From positions 62,001 to 126,000 of the forward strand of contig NZ_JAPEIQ010000021.1 in assembly GCF_026041215.1 (NCBI RefSeq): a DNA stretch of 64,000 nucleotides, read 5' to 3'. Positions 32,678-40,962 of the stretch are shown here, in pieces. Within the stretch, counting starts at the first letter, position 1; each line of letters begins with the position of its first letter. The notes beneath the pieces were generated by a model. It saw only the letters and a list, made by a program, of their open reading frames with translations, was not told the DNA's origin and searched no databases. The DNA is from Hoyosella sp. YIM 151337. Its GTDB lineage: Bacteria; Actinomycetota; Actinomycetes; Mycobacteriales; Mycobacteriaceae. A program made the position numbers and the translations under genes.

Positions 32678-33453
32678 GCACTCTTACCTACGCCATCGCG
32701 GACAACGTAACGATGGTGCGCCGCAGCCTGTTACACGCCAAACGGTACCCAAGCATGACCTTCAGCATCATCATCATGCCAATAATCCTGCTTGCCGTGT
32801 TCAACTATGTGTTCGGCGGCGCACTGGGCCCGGCACTGGGGCAAAACGGCGGGAACTACATCGACTATCTTGCCCCTGGGATGATGCTACTCCTCCCGGC
32901 GTACGTCACTGTCGGCGTGGCAGTTTCGGTTGCCACGGATATGTCCAAAGGAGTGATCAACCGCTTTCGGGCAATGTCGATCAACCAAGCTTCGGTTCTC
33001 ACGGGGCACGTCGTTGGCGCACTTCTCCAAGGACTCCTCGGCATCGCGGCAATGACGGGCGTAGCGATGCTCATGGGGTTCCGGCCTTCGGCATCACCGA
33101 TTGAATGGCTCGCGCTCACCGGGCTACTGGTCTTTCTGACCGTAGCTCTGCTTTGGCTGGCCGTAGCGATGGGGCTAGTCGCGGCGAACCCTGAAGGGGC
33201 ATCCAACATGCTCATGCCCGTACTGATGCTTCCTTTCCTAGGGTCTGGTTTGGTACCGACTGACACGATGCCCGCGGGGCTGCGCCACTTCGCTGAGTTG
33301 CAGCCCTTCACGCCGCTGACTGAAACGGTGCGCGGCCTGCTGATGGGAACTGAAATTAGCTCGAACGGAATCATCGCGCTGGCATGGTGCGCGGGCATCG
33401 CTGCAGCCGGATACACCTGGTCAGTTGTTGCTTACCGTCGGCGCTACACCTGA
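32674..33453 (+). CDS. ABC-2 type permease, DrrB-like
   Basis: A 259-aa membrane subunit with six predicted spans. It has the N-terminal cytoplasmic VRRSLLHAKRYPSMTFSIIIMPIILL entry and the central GVINRFRAMSINQASVLTGHVVGALLQG block characteristic of the ABC-2/DrrB family. LQPFTPLTETVRGLLMG near the C-terminus is a further signature. Pairs with the upstream ATPase (4-bp overlap) to form a homodimeric exporter. Confidence 0.9.
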   Translation: MSTLTYAIADNVTMVRRSLLHAKRYPSMTFSIIIMPIILLAVFNYVFGGALGPALGQNGGNYIDYLAPGMMLLLPAYVTVGVAVSVATDMSKGVINRFRAMSINQASVLTGHVVGALLQGLLGIAAMTGVAMLMGFRPSASPIEWLALTGLLVFLTVALLWLAVAMGLVAANPEGASNMLMPVLMLPFLGSGLVPTDTMPAGLRHFAELQPFTPLTETVRGLLMGTEISSNGIIALAWCAGIAAAGYTWSVVAYRRRYT

Positions 33454-34185
33454 TTATGACGCGCTCCAGCCACCATCCATGGTGAAGCTCGCTCCGCTCA
33501 CAGATCCAGCCTGAGCGGAAGCGAGCCAAGCCACCAGCGCCGCGACTTCCTCTGGTTCCACCAGTTGCTTCACCGCGCTGCGCGCGAGCAAGACATCGGC
33601 AACCACGGCGGAGTGGTCCAGCCCGTGTAAACGTGCCTGGTCAGCAATCTGGTTCTCGACGAGCGGTGTCCGCACGTAGCCGGGGCTCACGCAATTGCTC
33701 GTCACGCCGCGAGAGCCGCCCTCAAGGGCTACCACTTTCGATAGCCCTTCCAGGGCGTGTTTCGCGGATACGTAGGCGCTTTTGTAAGCCGACGCACGTG
33801 TGCCATGGATGGACGAGATATTGATGATCCGCCCGAATCCTCGTTCGTACATACTTGGTAGCGCCGCACGCATCAGCAGGAATGGTGCCTCAACCATGAG
33901 CCGGTGCATCCTCCGGAACGTTTCTGGCGGAAAAGACTCGACAGGAGCCACGTTCTGCACGCCGGCGCAGTTCACCAGAATGTCGGCGTCGAGCCGCAAC
34001 TTTTCGAGCACAGTGACGTCGGCTAAGTCAACCTCCCACGCATCGCCGCCGATCTCGTTCGCGACCGACTTAGCGGCTACACCATCTCGGTCAGCCACCA
34101 CTACAGCTGCCGCATACTGCTCTGCGAGAGCACGTGCACACGCGGCCCCTATTCCGCTCGCGCCACCAGTGACCAGCGCTTTCAC
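33454..34185 (-). CDS. SDR oxidoreductase, 3-hydroxybutyrate dehydrogenase-like
   Basis: A 243-aa short-chain dehydrogenase. NAD motif: VTGGASGIGAACARAL (residues 5-20). NCAG stabilising motif present. Catalytic Ser in NISSIHG and YxxxK in YVSAKHALEG. The YKSAYVSAKHALEGLSKVVALEG and SPGYVRTPLVENQI blocks are typical of D-3-hydroxybutyrate dehydrogenase, which interconverts 3-hydroxybutyrate and acetoacetate. GTG 34185 overlaps the MFS stop (GTGA), with GGAGG 9 nt upstream. With the carrier it forms an uptake-oxidation pair, and acetoacetyl-CoA synthetase lies 2.4 kb away, making a ketone-body route. Confidence 0.83.
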   Translation of the reverse strand: MKALVTGGASGIGAACARALAEQYAAAVVVADRDGVAAKSVANEIGGDAWEVDLADVTVLEKLRLDADILVNCAGVQNVAPVESFPPETFRRMHRLMVEAPFLLMRAALPSMYERGFGRIINISSIHGTRASAYKSAYVSAKHALEGLSKVVALEGGSRGVTSNCVSPGYVRTPLVENQIADQARLHGLDHSAVVADVLLARSAVKQLVEPEEVAALVAWLASAQAGSVSGASFTMDGGWSAS

Positions 34186-35558
34186 CGCGATACCTCCACC
34201 GCAAGACGCTGCCGGTCCGCCTCGTCCACGTCGTGGAGTGACACCCCCTGGGTCTCGCGGAGTTTGATCGCCGCGAAGAGCGTGACGGCACATGCAGCAG
34301 CGAGGTAGACGCTGATGGGCACGGCTGAGCCGAACGCGCGCAGCAATGCCACGGCGATTATCGGTGCGAGTGAACCCGCCACAATCGAGGTCACCTGATA
34401 TCCGAGAGAAACCCCTGAGTAGCGCATGCGAGTCGGGAAAATCTCGGCCATGAGAGCAGGCTGCCCGGCGTACATCAGTGCGTGAACCAGAAGCCCGAGC
34501 GTCACCGCCATCAGGATTACGTAATCGTTTCGCGTGTCGAACATCGGGAAAGCGATGAAGCCCCACGTCATTCCCAGCATCGCACCTGCTGCCACCACGG
34601 GGCGGCGACCGAACCGATCTGTCAGTCGGCCGACGTACGGAATCACCACTGCGTGCGCGATATGCGCGAAGAACAACAGCAACAGAATCGTGCTCGTATC
34701 CGCTCCAAGGTGCGTGCTCAGGTAGGTGATTGAGAACGTGACCACGAGGTAGTACATGATGTTTTCACCGAACCGGATACCCATGGCGCCGAAAACACCG
34801 CGTGGATAGCGGCGGAAGACCTCGCCGACGCCGAACGCCTGGGCTTTCGACTCTTTCACTTCGTTCTGCACTTGCTGGAAGATCGGCGCATCGGTGATCC
34901 GCGTTCGGATGTAGTAGCCGATGATGACAATGACAGCAGAGAGCCAGAAGCCGATGCGCCAGCCCCAGGACAGGAATTGTTCGTCGGGAAGCAAAGCCGC
35001 CGATGCCAGCAGGACTGACGTCGCCAGCAGGTTGCCGATTGGCACCGCTGCCTGTGGCCAGCTCGACCAGAAGCCACGCTGGTTGCTCGGGGAGTGCTCA
35101 GCGACGAGCAACACTGCCCCGCCCCACTCGCCGCCCACTGCGAAGCCCTGGATGAACCGCAGCAGCACTAGCATCAGCGCAGCGGTGTAGCCCACCTGTT
35201 CGTAGGTTGGCAGACATCCCATCAGGAATGTGGCAACACCCACCATCACGATCGAAACCTGCAATAGGTGCTTGCGGCCGTACTTGTCGCCGAAATGGCC
35301 GAAAACGATGCCACCGAGCGGCCTCGCAATGAAGCCGACGGCGTAAATCATGAAGGCTTTAAGTATGCCGTCGAGCGGATTGCCACTATCGACAAAAAAG
35401 ATTTGTCCGAAGACCAACGTCGCGGCAGTCGCGAAGAGGAAAAACTCGTACCATTCGACGACGGTACCGGCCATCGACGCCGCGACGACCCTGCGCAATC
35501 CTCTGGTCGATGTCCGCTCGGCATTGTGTGTTGGCGCCGGCGTGCTATCAGGTGGCAT
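34182..35558 (-). CDS. MFS transporter, metabolite:H+ symporter (ShiA/ProP-like)
   Basis: A 458-aa major facilitator with 12 hydrophobic segments. MHS-family features are VVAASMAGTVVEWYEFFLFATAATLVFG (TM1), GHFGDKYGRKHLL (loop 2-3 motif), and GFAVGGEWGGAVLLVAEHSPSNQRGFWSSWPQ (TM4-5). Members import organic acids such as shikimate, alpha-ketoglutarate or citrate with protons. ATG 35558 is chosen because GAGGAG stands 8 nt before it. Coupling with a 3-hydroxybutyrate dehydrogenase suggests 3-hydroxybutyrate or a related acid as substrate. A LysR gene is divergent. Confidence 0.87.
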   Translation of the reverse strand: MPPDSTPAPTHNAERTSTRGLRRVVAASMAGTVVEWYEFFLFATAATLVFGQIFFVDSGNPLDGILKAFMIYAVGFIARPLGGIVFGHFGDKYGRKHLLQVSIVMVGVATFLMGCLPTYEQVGYTAALMLVLLRFIQGFAVGGEWGGAVLLVAEHSPSNQRGFWSSWPQAAVPIGNLLATSVLLASAALLPDEQFLSWGWRIGFWLSAVIVIIGYYIRTRITDAPIFQQVQNEVKESKAQAFGVGEVFRRYPRGVFGAMGIRFGENIMYYLVVTFSITYLSTHLGADTSTILLLLFFAHIAHAVVIPYVGRLTDRFGRRPVVAAGAMLGMTWGFIAFPMFDTRNDYVILMAVTLGLLVHALMYAGQPALMAEIFPTRMRYSGVSLGYQVTSIVAGSLAPIIAVALLRAFGSAVPISVYLAAACAVTLFAAIKLRETQGVSLHDVDEADRQRLAVEVSR

Positions 35559-35628
35559 ATGACACTCCTCGAATTCACTGTGATGCACACCATGCGTGCC
35601 CATCACTGATGATTCTGCTTGCGAAAAA

Positions 35629-35666
35629 TGCACATTCAATAGCCACATGTGCAGAGTAGATGTGCA
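35629..35666. promoter_or_regulatory. TGCACAT repeats in the LysR/MFS divergent promoter
   Basis: TGCACAT (35629-35635), ATGTGCA (35647-35653) and ATGTGCA (35660-35666). The first two form a dyad with an 11-bp spacer; the third is a 13-bp-phased direct repeat. Fits a LysR recognition-plus-activation-site layout. Confidence 0.5.
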
Positions 35667-36619
35667 AAAATGCAGAAATGTCGTCTGAGATGCCCGGAGA
35701 TCAGGGCCGCAGCGGTCCGCGCCGCGTCAGTCCGGATGACCTGCTCGTCTTTCTCGCTGTGGCACAGACAGGACGATTCACCAGCGCCGCGGAGCGTCTG
35801 GGCATCAACCACACCACCGTGTCACGCCGCATCACAGCGCTGGAACGGGCGGCCGGCGGCAAGGTGCTCGCGAAATCGGAAGGCGGCTGGGAGACCACCG
35901 ATCTGGGTAATGAACTGCTCGCTGCTGCGGAAACCGTGGAGGCGGCGCTCGCTAAGCTCAACACCGAACGGGGCGGTACGCACGCCTTGTCGGGGGTGAT
36001 CCGCATGATCACGCCAGATGCGTTCGGCGGGCTCATCGTCGGAGCCGCGATGGCACAGTTACGCACTCGCCACCCAGGCCTGCAGGTCGAAATGATTAAT
36101 GTCGCTCGCCGCGCACAACAGCACCGGGTGGGCGTCGACCTCGAAGTCGTCGTCGGCAAGCCTGAAGTGCACCGCGCGCAGGCATTTCACCTAGCCGATT
36201 ACCGCCTCGGGCTTTACGCGGCGCATTCACTGCTCGAGCGAGATGGCCGCCCACGCGTGCTCGCCGATCTCTCGCAGTACCCGTTGATTTACTTCATCGA
36301 CTCGATGCTCGACGTCGACGACCTCGATCTCGCCCGCAGCATCACGCCGTCAATGCGCCAAAACATCGGGGCCACAAATGTATTCGTGCACCTCGAAACA
36401 GCCCGGGCTGGCGCGGGCGTCGCCATCCTGCCGTGCTACCTTGCGAACCGCTATCCCGATCTCACCAGGCTTTTCCCTCGCGACGTCGACCACAACGTCA
36501 GCTACTGGATGGTGGCGCGGCCGGAAGCGCTCCGGCGGCCGGTCGTCGCAGAGTTCGTGCGTGCGGTCGCCGCAGAGGCAGCCGCTCGGCGCGGTGAGAT
36601 GGGCGGTCGCACCCGCTGA
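35660..36619 (+). CDS. LysR family transcriptional regulator
   Basis: A 319-aa LysR-type regulator. The N-terminal winged HTH is clear (DLLVFLAVAQTGRFTSAAERLGINHTTVSRRITALERAAGGKVL). The effector domain begins near residue 105. It is divergent from the MFS-dehydrogenase operon and probably controls it. Start uncertain: ATG 35660 lies inside a TGCACAT-type repeat, and ATG 35678 (MSSEMPGD) is a good alternative; neither has a Shine-Dalgarno sequence, so the message may be leaderless. Inducer unknown; 3-hydroxybutyrate or acetoacetate is a guess from context. Confidence 0.88.
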   Translation: MCKNAEMSSEMPGDQGRSGPRRVSPDDLLVFLAVAQTGRFTSAAERLGINHTTVSRRITALERAAGGKVLAKSEGGWETTDLGNELLAAAETVEAALAKLNTERGGTHALSGVIRMITPDAFGGLIVGAAMAQLRTRHPGLQVEMINVARRAQQHRVGVDLEVVVGKPEVHRAQAFHLADYRLGLYAAHSLLERDGRPRVLADLSQYPLIYFIDSMLDVDDLDLARSITPSMRQNIGATNVFVHLETARAGAGVAILPCYLANRYPDLTRLFPRDVDHNVSYWMVARPEALRRPVVAEFVRAVAAEAAARRGEMGGRTR

Positions 36620-36628
36620 CGCTGAGTT

Positions 36629-38572
36629 TCACTCGCTCCCCTGGCGCCGGAACTGCTGATACCACTGCAGTAGCTGGGGCTGGTCGATGGAGTTGGCGTC
36701 AACCGTTTTTTCAGGATCCGCACCCTGGAGGATTCGTTTGAGTGGGACTTCCAGTTTCTTTCCGGTGCGGGTATGCGGGATTCCCGGCGCAGCGATAATT
36801 TCGTCGGGCACGTGCCGCGGCGATAGGTCAGTCCGGATCGCTCCCACTATCTCAGCTTTCAGATAGTCGGTTAGTTCGCTCTCGCCGACATCGACGAACA
36901 AGGGCATCCAATAGCCGCCGTCAGGGAGGTCGATCCCCAGGATGAGCGCCTCCCGGACCGGCCCGAGTTGCTCGACCACCTGATAGATGTCGGCGCTGCC
37001 CATGCGTATGCCGTGCCGGTTCAGCGTTGAGTCGCTGCGACCGTGCATTTCAACCGTGCCGCGCTCGGTGATGGTGATCCAGTCTCCGTGGCGCCACACC
37101 CCCGGATACTCGCTGAAGTAGGCCTCCCGGTAGCGCTCACCGGTGGGATCGTTCCAGAACGACACCGGCATCGACGGCAACGGTTTAGTGATCACGAGTT
37201 CGCCGACGGCGCCTCGCACTGGACGGTCATCGGCACCAAATGCCTCCACCGCGGCGCCCAAGCACGGCCTGCTGATTTCGCCTGCCCACACCGGCACGGT
37301 TCGCGCTGGGCCGACGAAAGCCGAGACGACGTCAGTCCCGCCACTGATCGAGCAGATCTGTTTGTCCGGGCCGACATTCGTCACAAGCCACTCCGCGGAC
37401 GACGAGGGGAGTGTTGCACCCGTAATGCCGATGGACCGTAACGCGCTGAGATCATACGAATCACTCGGGTGAACGCCATCCTTGATACACCCCAACACAT
37501 ACCCAGGGCTAGTGCCGAGGAACGTTGTTTTCGACTCGGCGGCGAGCTGCCATAATCCACCGGCAGAGGGGTGCGCTGGGCTGCCGTCATACGTCACGAT
37601 CGTCGACCCCGTCATCATTCCGGCGACGAGGAAGTTCCACATCATCCAGCTCGGGCTCGTAAACCAAAAGAACGTGTCACCGCGGCCAAGGTCCAGGTGC
37701 AGAGCGGCTTGTTTGAGATGCTCGAGCACCACTCCTCCGTGCCCGTGCACGATACCTTTCGGCAAACCTGTTGTGCCGGAGGAAAAAACGATCCAGAGCG
37801 GATGCGAGAAAGGCACTGAGGCGATGGCGTGACTGGCGGGCTGACTAGTTGCGCTCTCCCAGGCATCCATGTGTTCGGGAACTTCCAGCCCAAGCCGCTG
37901 TACGACAAGCACATACTTCACGGACGGCAGCGCGGCGGCGAGTTCCGCCACCGCACCCAGCTTCTGATGGTCCTTTCCGCCGTAGACGTAACCGTCGGCG
38001 GAAATCAGCACCTTTGGCTCCAGCTGCCCGAGCCGGGAAACAGCCGCAGACGGCGCGTAGTCCTGTCCGCACGCTGCCCAGATCGCTCCGATACTGGCAG
38101 TTGCGAGAAGCGCGATCACAGCCTCCGGAATGTTCGGAAGGTAGCCGGCGACGCGGTCGCCCTGCCGCACCCCCATCTCCCGCAGCGTCTGCGCCAGCGA
38201 GGCAACCTCGAACCGGACACGTTCCCACGTCACGTCCCGGGGCGCGCGCCCTTCTGCAAGGTCACGAATCGCAGGCCGGTTGTCGTCCGCGGACCGCAAT
38301 ACCACCTCGGCGTAGTTGAGTGCAGCGCCGGGAAACCACTGCGCGCCAGGCATTTCTGCATCTGCGAGAACTGGCCCTTCGTACTGGCCGAGATCAAAAT
38401 ACGCCCACACCGCGGCCCAGAAACGGGACACGTCTGCCACCGACCACGCCCACAGTTGATCGTAATCGCCAGCGGGGGCACCGAACCGTGTGGCGAAACG
38501 CGCGAACTCCGTGATTCTTGCGGTTTCGATGTCATTGCGGGTCGGCTCCCACAACGGGTCGGTGGCACTCAT
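36629..38572 (-). CDS. aacS: Acetoacetyl-CoA synthetase
   Basis: A 647-aa ANL-superfamily acid-CoA ligase that activates acetoacetate with ATP and CoA. ATP motif: VFSSGTTGLPKGIVHGHGG (about 263-281). ACS-type N-terminal domain: FWAAVWAYFDLGQYEGPVLADAEMPGAQWFPGAALNYAE. C-terminal HGRSDSTLNRHGIRMGSADIYQVVE and TGKKLEVPLKRIL with the catalytic lysine. The YVYGGKDHQKL insertion is typical of acetoacetyl-CoA synthetase as against acetyl-CoA synthetase. ATG 38572 is preceded by GGGGGAGG. It follows citE by 4 bp. With 3-hydroxybutyrate dehydrogenase and leucine catabolism nearby (which yields acetoacetate), a ketone-body salvage role is likely. Confidence 0.9.
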   Translation of the reverse strand: MSATDPLWEPTRNDIETARITEFARFATRFGAPAGDYDQLWAWSVADVSRFWAAVWAYFDLGQYEGPVLADAEMPGAQWFPGAALNYAEVVLRSADDNRPAIRDLAEGRAPRDVTWERVRFEVASLAQTLREMGVRQGDRVAGYLPNIPEAVIALLATASIGAIWAACGQDYAPSAAVSRLGQLEPKVLISADGYVYGGKDHQKLGAVAELAAALPSVKYVLVVQRLGLEVPEHMDAWESATSQPASHAIASVPFSHPLWIVFSSGTTGLPKGIVHGHGGVVLEHLKQAALHLDLGRGDTFFWFTSPSWMMWNFLVAGMMTGSTIVTYDGSPAHPSAGGLWQLAAESKTTFLGTSPGYVLGCIKDGVHPSDSYDLSALRSIGITGATLPSSSAEWLVTNVGPDKQICSISGGTDVVSAFVGPARTVPVWAGEISRPCLGAAVEAFGADDRPVRGAVGELVITKPLPSMPVSFWNDPTGERYREAYFSEYPGVWRHGDWITITERGTVEMHGRSDSTLNRHGIRMGSADIYQVVEQLGPVREALILGIDLPDGGYWMPLFVDVGESELTDYLKAEIVGAIRTDLSPRHVPDEIIAAPGIPHTRTGKKLEVPLKRILQGADPEKTVDANSIDQPQLLQWYQQFRRQGSE

Positions 38573-38576
38573 TCCG

Positions 38577-39410
38577 CTATTCCTCCCCCGCTGACTCCGA
38601 TGATTCAGCGCGCGCAAGCACCGCTTCCGCGTGCCTTAATACTGGGGCATCAACCATCCGGCCCTCGAATGCGAAAACGCCACGTTCCTGTTTGGCCTGC
38701 TCGAGCACGCGCCCAGCCCATTCCACCTCGCTGGGCGCCGGAGCGAAGGCCGACCGCACCACCGCGACCTGGGAGGGATGGATGCAGACCTTCGCGTCAA
38801 AACCAGTTGCGACGGCATCGACAGCTTCGTTGCCCAAGCCATCGAGGTCGCGGATGTCGATATACACAGCGTCGAGCGCGAGGCGGCCGAACGCTGAGGC
38901 CGCGAGCAGAACTGATGACCGCACATGCCGGGCGACGTCCCGATACGTGCCGTCAGACCGCCTGCTCGACTGCCCGCCCATAGCTGCGATGAGATCTTCC
39001 GCTCCCCACATAAGGCCGCGGACGTTTGGTTCCTGCGCGATGTCACTTGCCCGCACGGCGCCGAGTGGCGTTTCGATGAGACCGAAGACGTCGTAATTCG
39101 CGAGATCCCGAACGTGACCCGCACCTTCACATTTCGCGAGCATCACGGCGGTGTACTTCGTTTGCGCGAGTGCTTCGCAGTCCAGCGCATGTTCTTCAGT
39201 GTCAGAAGGATTGATCCGGACCACCGTGCGAGCGGGATCAAGCGGCGTATGGATAAGCGCCTCCCGCGCAGCGGGTTTATCCGCGGCCGCCACACCATCT
39301 TCGAGATCGAGTATGACGACGTCGGCAACGAGTGCCGCCTTCACGAAACGCTCAGGACGATCTGCTGGGCAGAACAACCACGCCGGGCCGTAATTCACTG
39401 ACGCCATCAC
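38577..39410 (-). CDS. citE: CitE-like CoA lyase/thioesterase
   Basis: A 277-aa TIM-barrel protein of the HpcH/HpaI-CitE family. Signatures: PADRPERFVKAALVADVVILDLEDGV (about 16-41, acidic metal ligands), VMLAKCEGAGHV, FGLIETPLGAV with metal-binding Glu, and VCIHPSQVAVVRSAFAPAP. In mycobacteria a CitE-like protein (Rv2498c) is encoded with leucine-degradation genes and acts on HMG- or malyl-type CoA thioesters. Here it heads a two-gene unit with acetoacetyl-CoA synthetase, supporting a role in late leucine breakdown. The substrate is not certain. Confidence 0.83.
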   Translation of the reverse strand: MMASVNYGPAWLFCPADRPERFVKAALVADVVILDLEDGVAAADKPAAREALIHTPLDPARTVVRINPSDTEEHALDCEALAQTKYTAVMLAKCEGAGHVRDLANYDVFGLIETPLGAVRASDIAQEPNVRGLMWGAEDLIAAMGGQSSRRSDGTYRDVARHVRSSVLLAASAFGRLALDAVYIDIRDLDGLGNEAVDAVATGFDAKVCIHPSQVAVVRSAFAPAPSEVEWAGRVLEQAKQERGVFAFEGRMVDAPVLRHAEAVLARAESSESAGEE

Positions 39411-39566
39411 GCCTCCTCACCGTATGAGAACACGTTAGCCGGTAGCCCGATGACAACGGTGGCACCGGGCTGCCTGTGCCAGTGACGGGAGCGGACATTT
39501 GCGCTGGCGTCAGAGGTTAATCTAGGACGCAATGAGAAGCAGATCACGGTCATTGTCGGACTTTCT

Positions 39567-40475
39567 ATGGTGAATGTGAGACAACATCAGATTCGGGCGA
39601 TCCCTTACCGGCCGCCGGCAGGTCCGGCGCAACATGGTATTGAGATCGTCACCCTGCGGGCATTGCGCGCCAAAGCTGGCATCAGCGAGTTTTCTGACCC
39701 GCAGTGTCCGCGGTTTCATTTGCTTTCGTACGTGACGAGCGGAACTGGCACGCACACTATCGATTTCACCTCCTATCAGCTGCAGCCCGGCACAGTGTGG
39801 TGGGTTCGTCCGGGCCAGGTGCAGCAGTGGGGAGATGTTGGCAGCTACGAGGCAACCATGGTGCTCTTCGAGGAACGAGCGCTCGGTTCCGCCGCCGCAT
39901 ACTTCCCAGCCGAGCAGCGGCGATACCGGTCCCTTTGGCCCCAGCCGGCGACGGAACCCCCGCCAATCAGGGAGTTGTTTGAGCACATGCGGTGGGTGTT
40001 CGAGCACTCGAACCCAAAACTGCCCGACCTCACCGCCGCGACCCTCCGAAGCGCGCTCGCGGCGACTGTGCTCACCCTAGCCGGAATCGAGCCGGAATCA
40101 CCGCGCACTGTCGGTGGCGCACGGGATGCGCTGGTAGAAGCTTTTACATCGCTAGTGGAAGCCAACTTCGCGGAGACGCGCGCGGTCACTGACTATGCGC
40201 GGCTGCTCGGATATTCAGAGAAGACGCTGACACGGGCCATACGTGGGGCCACGGGGCTCACCCCGAAGAGCTATATCGCTGAGCGCGTCACCCTCGAGGC
40301 GAAGCGTCTGCTCGCGTACACCGAACTCACCGCGACACGCATCGCAGTCGAACTCGGCTTCAGCGACACCTCCAACTTCACAAAGTTCTTCGCGTCTCGC
40401 ACGGGGACGTCTCCCGCAGAATTCCGCGCAACCCTCACCCGCACGGGAACCGCTCGGACTCCGGCCGTCAGTTAG
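39567..40475 (+). CDS. AraC family regulator with cupin sensor
   Basis: A 302-aa regulator with an N-terminal cupin-like sensing domain (FHLLSYVTSGTGTHTIDFTSYQLQPGTVWWVRPGQVQQWG) and a C-terminal double-HTH AraC domain from about residue 190. VTDYARLLGYSEKTLTRAIRGATGLTPKSYIAERVTLEAKRLLAYTELTATRIAVELGFSDTSNFTKFFASRTGTSPAEFRA is the complete AraC signature. It is divergent from citE-aacS and may control that unit. It is convergent with maoC, with which it overlaps by 8 bp. Ligand unknown. Confidence 0.88.
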   Translation: MVNVRQHQIRAIPYRPPAGPAQHGIEIVTLRALRAKAGISEFSDPQCPRFHLLSYVTSGTGTHTIDFTSYQLQPGTVWWVRPGQVQQWGDVGSYEATMVLFEERALGSAAAYFPAEQRRYRSLWPQPATEPPPIRELFEHMRWVFEHSNPKLPDLTAATLRSALAATVLTLAGIEPESPRTVGGARDALVEAFTSLVEANFAETRAVTDYARLLGYSEKTLTRAIRGATGLTPKSYIAERVTLEAKRLLAYTELTATRIAVELGFSDTSNFTKFFASRTGTSPAEFRATLTRTGTARTPAVS

Positions 40476-40483
40476 CTGACGGC
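40464..40483. terminator. Bidirectional stem-loop at araC/maoC ends
   Basis: GCCGTCAG-TTAG-CTGACGGC, an 8-bp perfect stem spanning both convergent stop codons. Confidence 0.6.
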
Positions 40484-40962
40484 GTCATCCGAACGAGTGT
40501 CTTCCGCACGGCTTTCGCGATCACGTCACCGTGCTGATTGCGGCCCGTGTGCTCGAATGTGATGACACCCTCCCCCAGTCGGCTCTTCGATTCCCGCTTG
40601 TCGAGTATCAGCGTTTCCGCGTACATGGTGTCGCCGTGAAAGACCGGCTTCGGGAAGCTGATCTCGGAGAAACCGAGGTTGGCCACGATAGTTCCCTGGG
40701 TCAGTTGAGCAACCGACAACCCCACGAGCGTGGAGAGCGTGAACATCGAGTTGACAAGCCGCTGTTCGAAAGGCTTCTGTGTCTCGCTCCAGGCGGCGTC
40801 AAGGTGCAGCGCTTGGGTATTCATCGTGAGGGTCGTGAAGAGAACATTATCCGCCTCGGTGATCGTCCGGCCAGGCCGATGTTCGTAAATCGCACCGGTC
40901 TCGAACTCCTCGTACCACAACCCGCGCTGCACGATGCGGCGCGGGGTTTCGCTCGTGCTCAT
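40468..40962 (-). CDS. MaoC-like enoyl-CoA hydratase
   Basis: A 164-aa single hot-dog-domain MaoC dehydratase-type protein. Features: YEEFETGAIYEHRPGRTITEADNVLFTTLTMNTQALHLD, in which the TEADN-N-LHLD pattern supplies the catalytic Asp-His pair, and GDTMYAETLILDKRESKSRLGEGVITFEHTGRNQHGDVI. Mycobacterial Rv2499c is the equivalent next to citE and fadE19. It hydrates an unsaturated branched-chain acyl-CoA. Its start overlaps the fadE19-like stop by ATGA. The role in methylglutaconyl-CoA hydration is a reasonable inference for leucine degradation. Confidence 0.85.
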   Translation of the reverse strand: MSTSETPRRIVQRGLWYEEFETGAIYEHRPGRTITEADNVLFTTLTMNTQALHLDAAWSETQKPFEQRLVNSMFTLSTLVGLSVAQLTQGTIVANLGFSEISFPKPVFHGDTMYAETLILDKRESKSRLGEGVITFEHTGRNQHGDVIAKAVRKTLVRMTPSAN

